Both the position numbers and the translations under genes were made by a program. DNA of 64,000 nt from Chitinophaga pinensis DSM 2588. Lineage in GTDB: Bacteria; Bacteroidota; Bacteroidia; Chitinophagales; Chitinophagaceae. Under the pieces are notes generated by a model that saw only the letters and a list, made by a program, of their open reading frames with translations, had not been told where the DNA came from and searched no databases. The DNA is taken from positions 8,550,001 to 8,614,000 of the forward strand of contig NC_013132.1 in NCBI RefSeq assembly GCF_000024005.1, written 5' to 3'. This document shows, one piece after another, positions 62,353 to 64,000 of this stretch. Positions within the stretch are counted from its first letter, which is position 1; each line of letters opens with the position of its first letter.

Positions 62353-62372
62353 GGTGATTCGTTTTTAAAGGG

Positions 62373-64000
62373 TTAGAATTTAAACTTGAAGTTCAGACCG
62401 AAGCTGGCAGTACCCGGCATATTGAAATAATCAATACCCTGGGCATTGGTAGCTCCTGTTAAACTGGTTTCAGGATCTATCCCCTTGTATGGCGTCCATA
62501 TAATGATGTTACGTGCAAATGCGTTCACATTAATACCTTTGACAAACCTGGAATCTTTGAAAATACTGCCTGGAATGTCATAAGACAGTGTAATCTCACG
62601 CAGTTTTACGAAAGAACCATCGTCAATAAAAGTCTCTGTCTGCGCACCGAATCCGCCACCATTACCCAGGTACCAGTCTTCATCCAGCGGTACGGAGGTC
62701 GTATTTACCGGACCTCCACCTGGTTTCTCAGCGCCCCCTTCGTTATGTACTACCTCTCCCGCGTCATTCAGGTGTCCCATCACGCCTGGAAATACCTGCA
62801 TTTTTCCTCTGTCCAGTGTATAGGCAGATGTTCCGATCGCCTGCAGGGAACCACGGGTACCATTCCAGAGATCTCCTTTATGTTTCCAGTCAACCAGGAA
62901 ATACAGGGAGAATCCCTTATAAGCGAATGTGTTACCAATACCCATCAGGAATACCGGGTTTGGATTACCTACCCTGGTCTGTACATTGGATACCACCGGA
63001 TAACCAAAGTCGCCGCTGTTATCGCTGATCACGATCCGGCCCTGTGCATCACGCTGCCATCCATAAGCGTAAATAATACCCGCCGGCTGATCAGGCAGAT
63101 GTGCGATCACCGTACCGGTAAATCCATTCACGGTAATCTGATTGATACCAGGCGCTAAAGCCAGCACTTTACTACGGTTCATACTGTAGTTCACAAACAG
63201 GTCCCAGGTAAAGGCATGTCCGGTCAGTGGTTTTGCGCTCAGGGTCATTTCCAGACCATTATTCCTGATAGAAGCCGCGTTCAGGTTTACGTACTGGTAA
63301 CCTGCAGAACCGGCCATCGGAGACCTTACCAGCAGATCGGTACCTTTTGAATGGTAGGCTGTCGCATCCAGTCCGATCCTGTTATCCAGGAACTGTAACT
63401 GTAAGCCGGCTTCATAAGAAACAGTCTTCTCAGGTTTCAGGTTAGGATTACCCAGCACATTATTCAGCGAGAAACTACCTTTTCCGTCATATGGGAAGGA
63501 AACACCGGTAGTATATCCATCAGGATAGGTAGTAGGTACAGAGAAGGATTTTGTCAGGAAAGCACCCGGGTCTTTACCCACCTGTGCAGCTGATAACCTG
63601 ATCTTACCAAAACTCAGCACTTTACCATCTTTCAGTCCTTCCAGCTCTGTAAAGACAAATCCAAGGCTGGCAGATGGATAGAAGAAACTGTTGCTTTTAG
63701 GTGGTAATGTGGAAGTCCAGTCATTACGTCCCGTGATTTCCAGGAATAACATGGATTTCAGATCCAGGTTGATATCGAAGTAACCGGAGATCCTTCTGTA
63801 AGGAGTGACGTAATTGTAGGATTTCTGTACAGTGGCATTACTGATGTTGTCATAACCAGGAGAGGTCAGACCATCACCCTGTACATACAGTTCATCCATT
63901 CTGCGGGAATAAAGGTTATTACCCACCTTTACATCCATCCTGAAATCTTTGGAGATCTGCCTTGCCCAGGTAATGATCGCATCTGAGTTGACACTCTTAT
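62373..64000 (-). CDS. SusC/RagA-family TonB-linked outer-membrane protein, C-terminal part
   Basis: Partial gene: the frame is open to the window edge, and 542 codons of the 3' part are present, corresponding to much of the beta-barrel. Visible family stretches include YFDINLDLKSMLFLEITGRNDWTSTLP, then the usual KIRLSAAQVGKD and LGNPNLKPEKT, and a terminal strand ending in FGLNFKFKF with the aromatic C-terminus. The plug and TonB box lie outside. An ATG within the frame at 63938 is not the start. Paired with susD after 20 nt. Confidence 0.93.
   Translation of the reverse strand, partial: KSVNSDAIITWARQISKDFRMDVKVGNNLYSRRMDELYVQGDGLTSPGYDNISNATVQKSYNYVTPYRRISGYFDINLDLKSMLFLEITGRNDWTSTLPPKSNSFFYPSASLGFVFTELEGLKDGKVLSFGKIRLSAAQVGKDPGAFLTKSFSVPTTYPDGYTTGVSFPYDGKGSFSLNNVLGNPNLKPEKTVSYEAGLQLQFLDNRIGLDATAYHSKGTDLLVRSPMAGSAGYQYVNLNAASIRNNGLEMTLSAKPLTGHAFTWDLFVNYSMNRSKVLALAPGINQITVNGFTGTVIAHLPDQPAGIIYAYGWQRDAQGRIVISDNSGDFGYPVVSNVQTRVGNPNPVFLMGIGNTFAYKGFSLYFLVDWKHKGDLWNGTRGSLQAIGTSAYTLDRGKMQVFPGVMGHLNDAGEVVHNEGGAEKPGGGPVNTTSVPLDEDWYLGNGGGFGAQTETFIDDGSFVKLREITLSYDIPGSIFKDSRFVKGINVNAFARNIIIWTPYKGIDPETSLTGATNAQGIDYFNMPGTASFGLNFKFKF

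Overview
The window looks like a chromosomal segment of a Chitinophaga-type Bacteroidota bacterium. The evidence is a SusC/SusD pair, many lipoproteins, DarA/DarB flexirubin genes, and promoters of the Bacteroidota form (TTTG, about 20 nt, TAnnTTTG) with short AT-rich leaders. No rRNA, tRNA, CRISPR array or intact insertion sequence was recognised. Genes are dense apart from three stretches near 21.3-22.5, 44.0-45.0 and 49.0-49.7 kb.

1-11.4 kb is a complete hexuronate (pectin sugar) catabolic locus. KduI and KduD take the unsaturated-uronate branch to 2-keto-3-deoxygluconate (KDG). UxaC, UxaB and UxaA take galacturonate to the same KDG. KdgK and Eda then give pyruvate and glyceraldehyde-3-phosphate. 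An ExuT-like transporter, a DUF4861 protein and the start of a LacI-type regulator complete it. Two near-identical palindromes (TGCAAACGTTTGCA) sit on the -33 elements of the kduI and exuT promoters and are the likely LacI-type operators.

11.4-24.3 kb is mostly housekeeping: mnmA, a DUF1016-type nuclease with a DUF1801 protein, a lipoprotein, an RsmB-like rRNA methyltransferase, sucB and sucA of the 2-oxoglutarate dehydrogenase complex, rpsT, a 1.2-kb desert with unusual phased repeats and a long hairpin, and an M14 peptidase.

24.3-33.1 kb, all on the minus strand, is part of a flexirubin (dialkylresorcinol/aryl-polyene) cluster: darA, darB, a small conserved protein, a BtrH-like acyltransferase, an ABC exporter, an ACP, a ketosynthase and its non-catalytic partner. 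33.2-38.1 kb holds a candidate 29-residue peptide gene, a methyltransferase, a DUF2807 lipoprotein, guaA and a periplasmic-binding-fold lipoprotein.

38.3-56.2 kb is rich in DNA-repair genes. The ligase-associated set (LexoA exonuclease, ATP-dependent DNA ligase, Lhr-core helicase, PdeM phosphoesterase) is split by about 4 kb of other genes and a broken HigA-type antitoxin. It is followed by a LexA-like (HTH plus S24) repressor and a dinB-dnaE translesion operon. The repressor gene and dinB carry matching arrays of alternating TTAG/CTAA half-sites over their promoters, which suggests a small damage-inducible regulon. The rest holds a secreted beta-rich protein, lysC, an Ldh2-family dehydrogenase, a DUF3467 protein, and a SusD/SusC pair whose SusC runs off the end.

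A feature that cuts across regions is a family of heptad-periodic arrays (AATTAGG units, and NNNNNGC units) found at gene 3' ends, usually as inverted pairs around a terminator hairpin.
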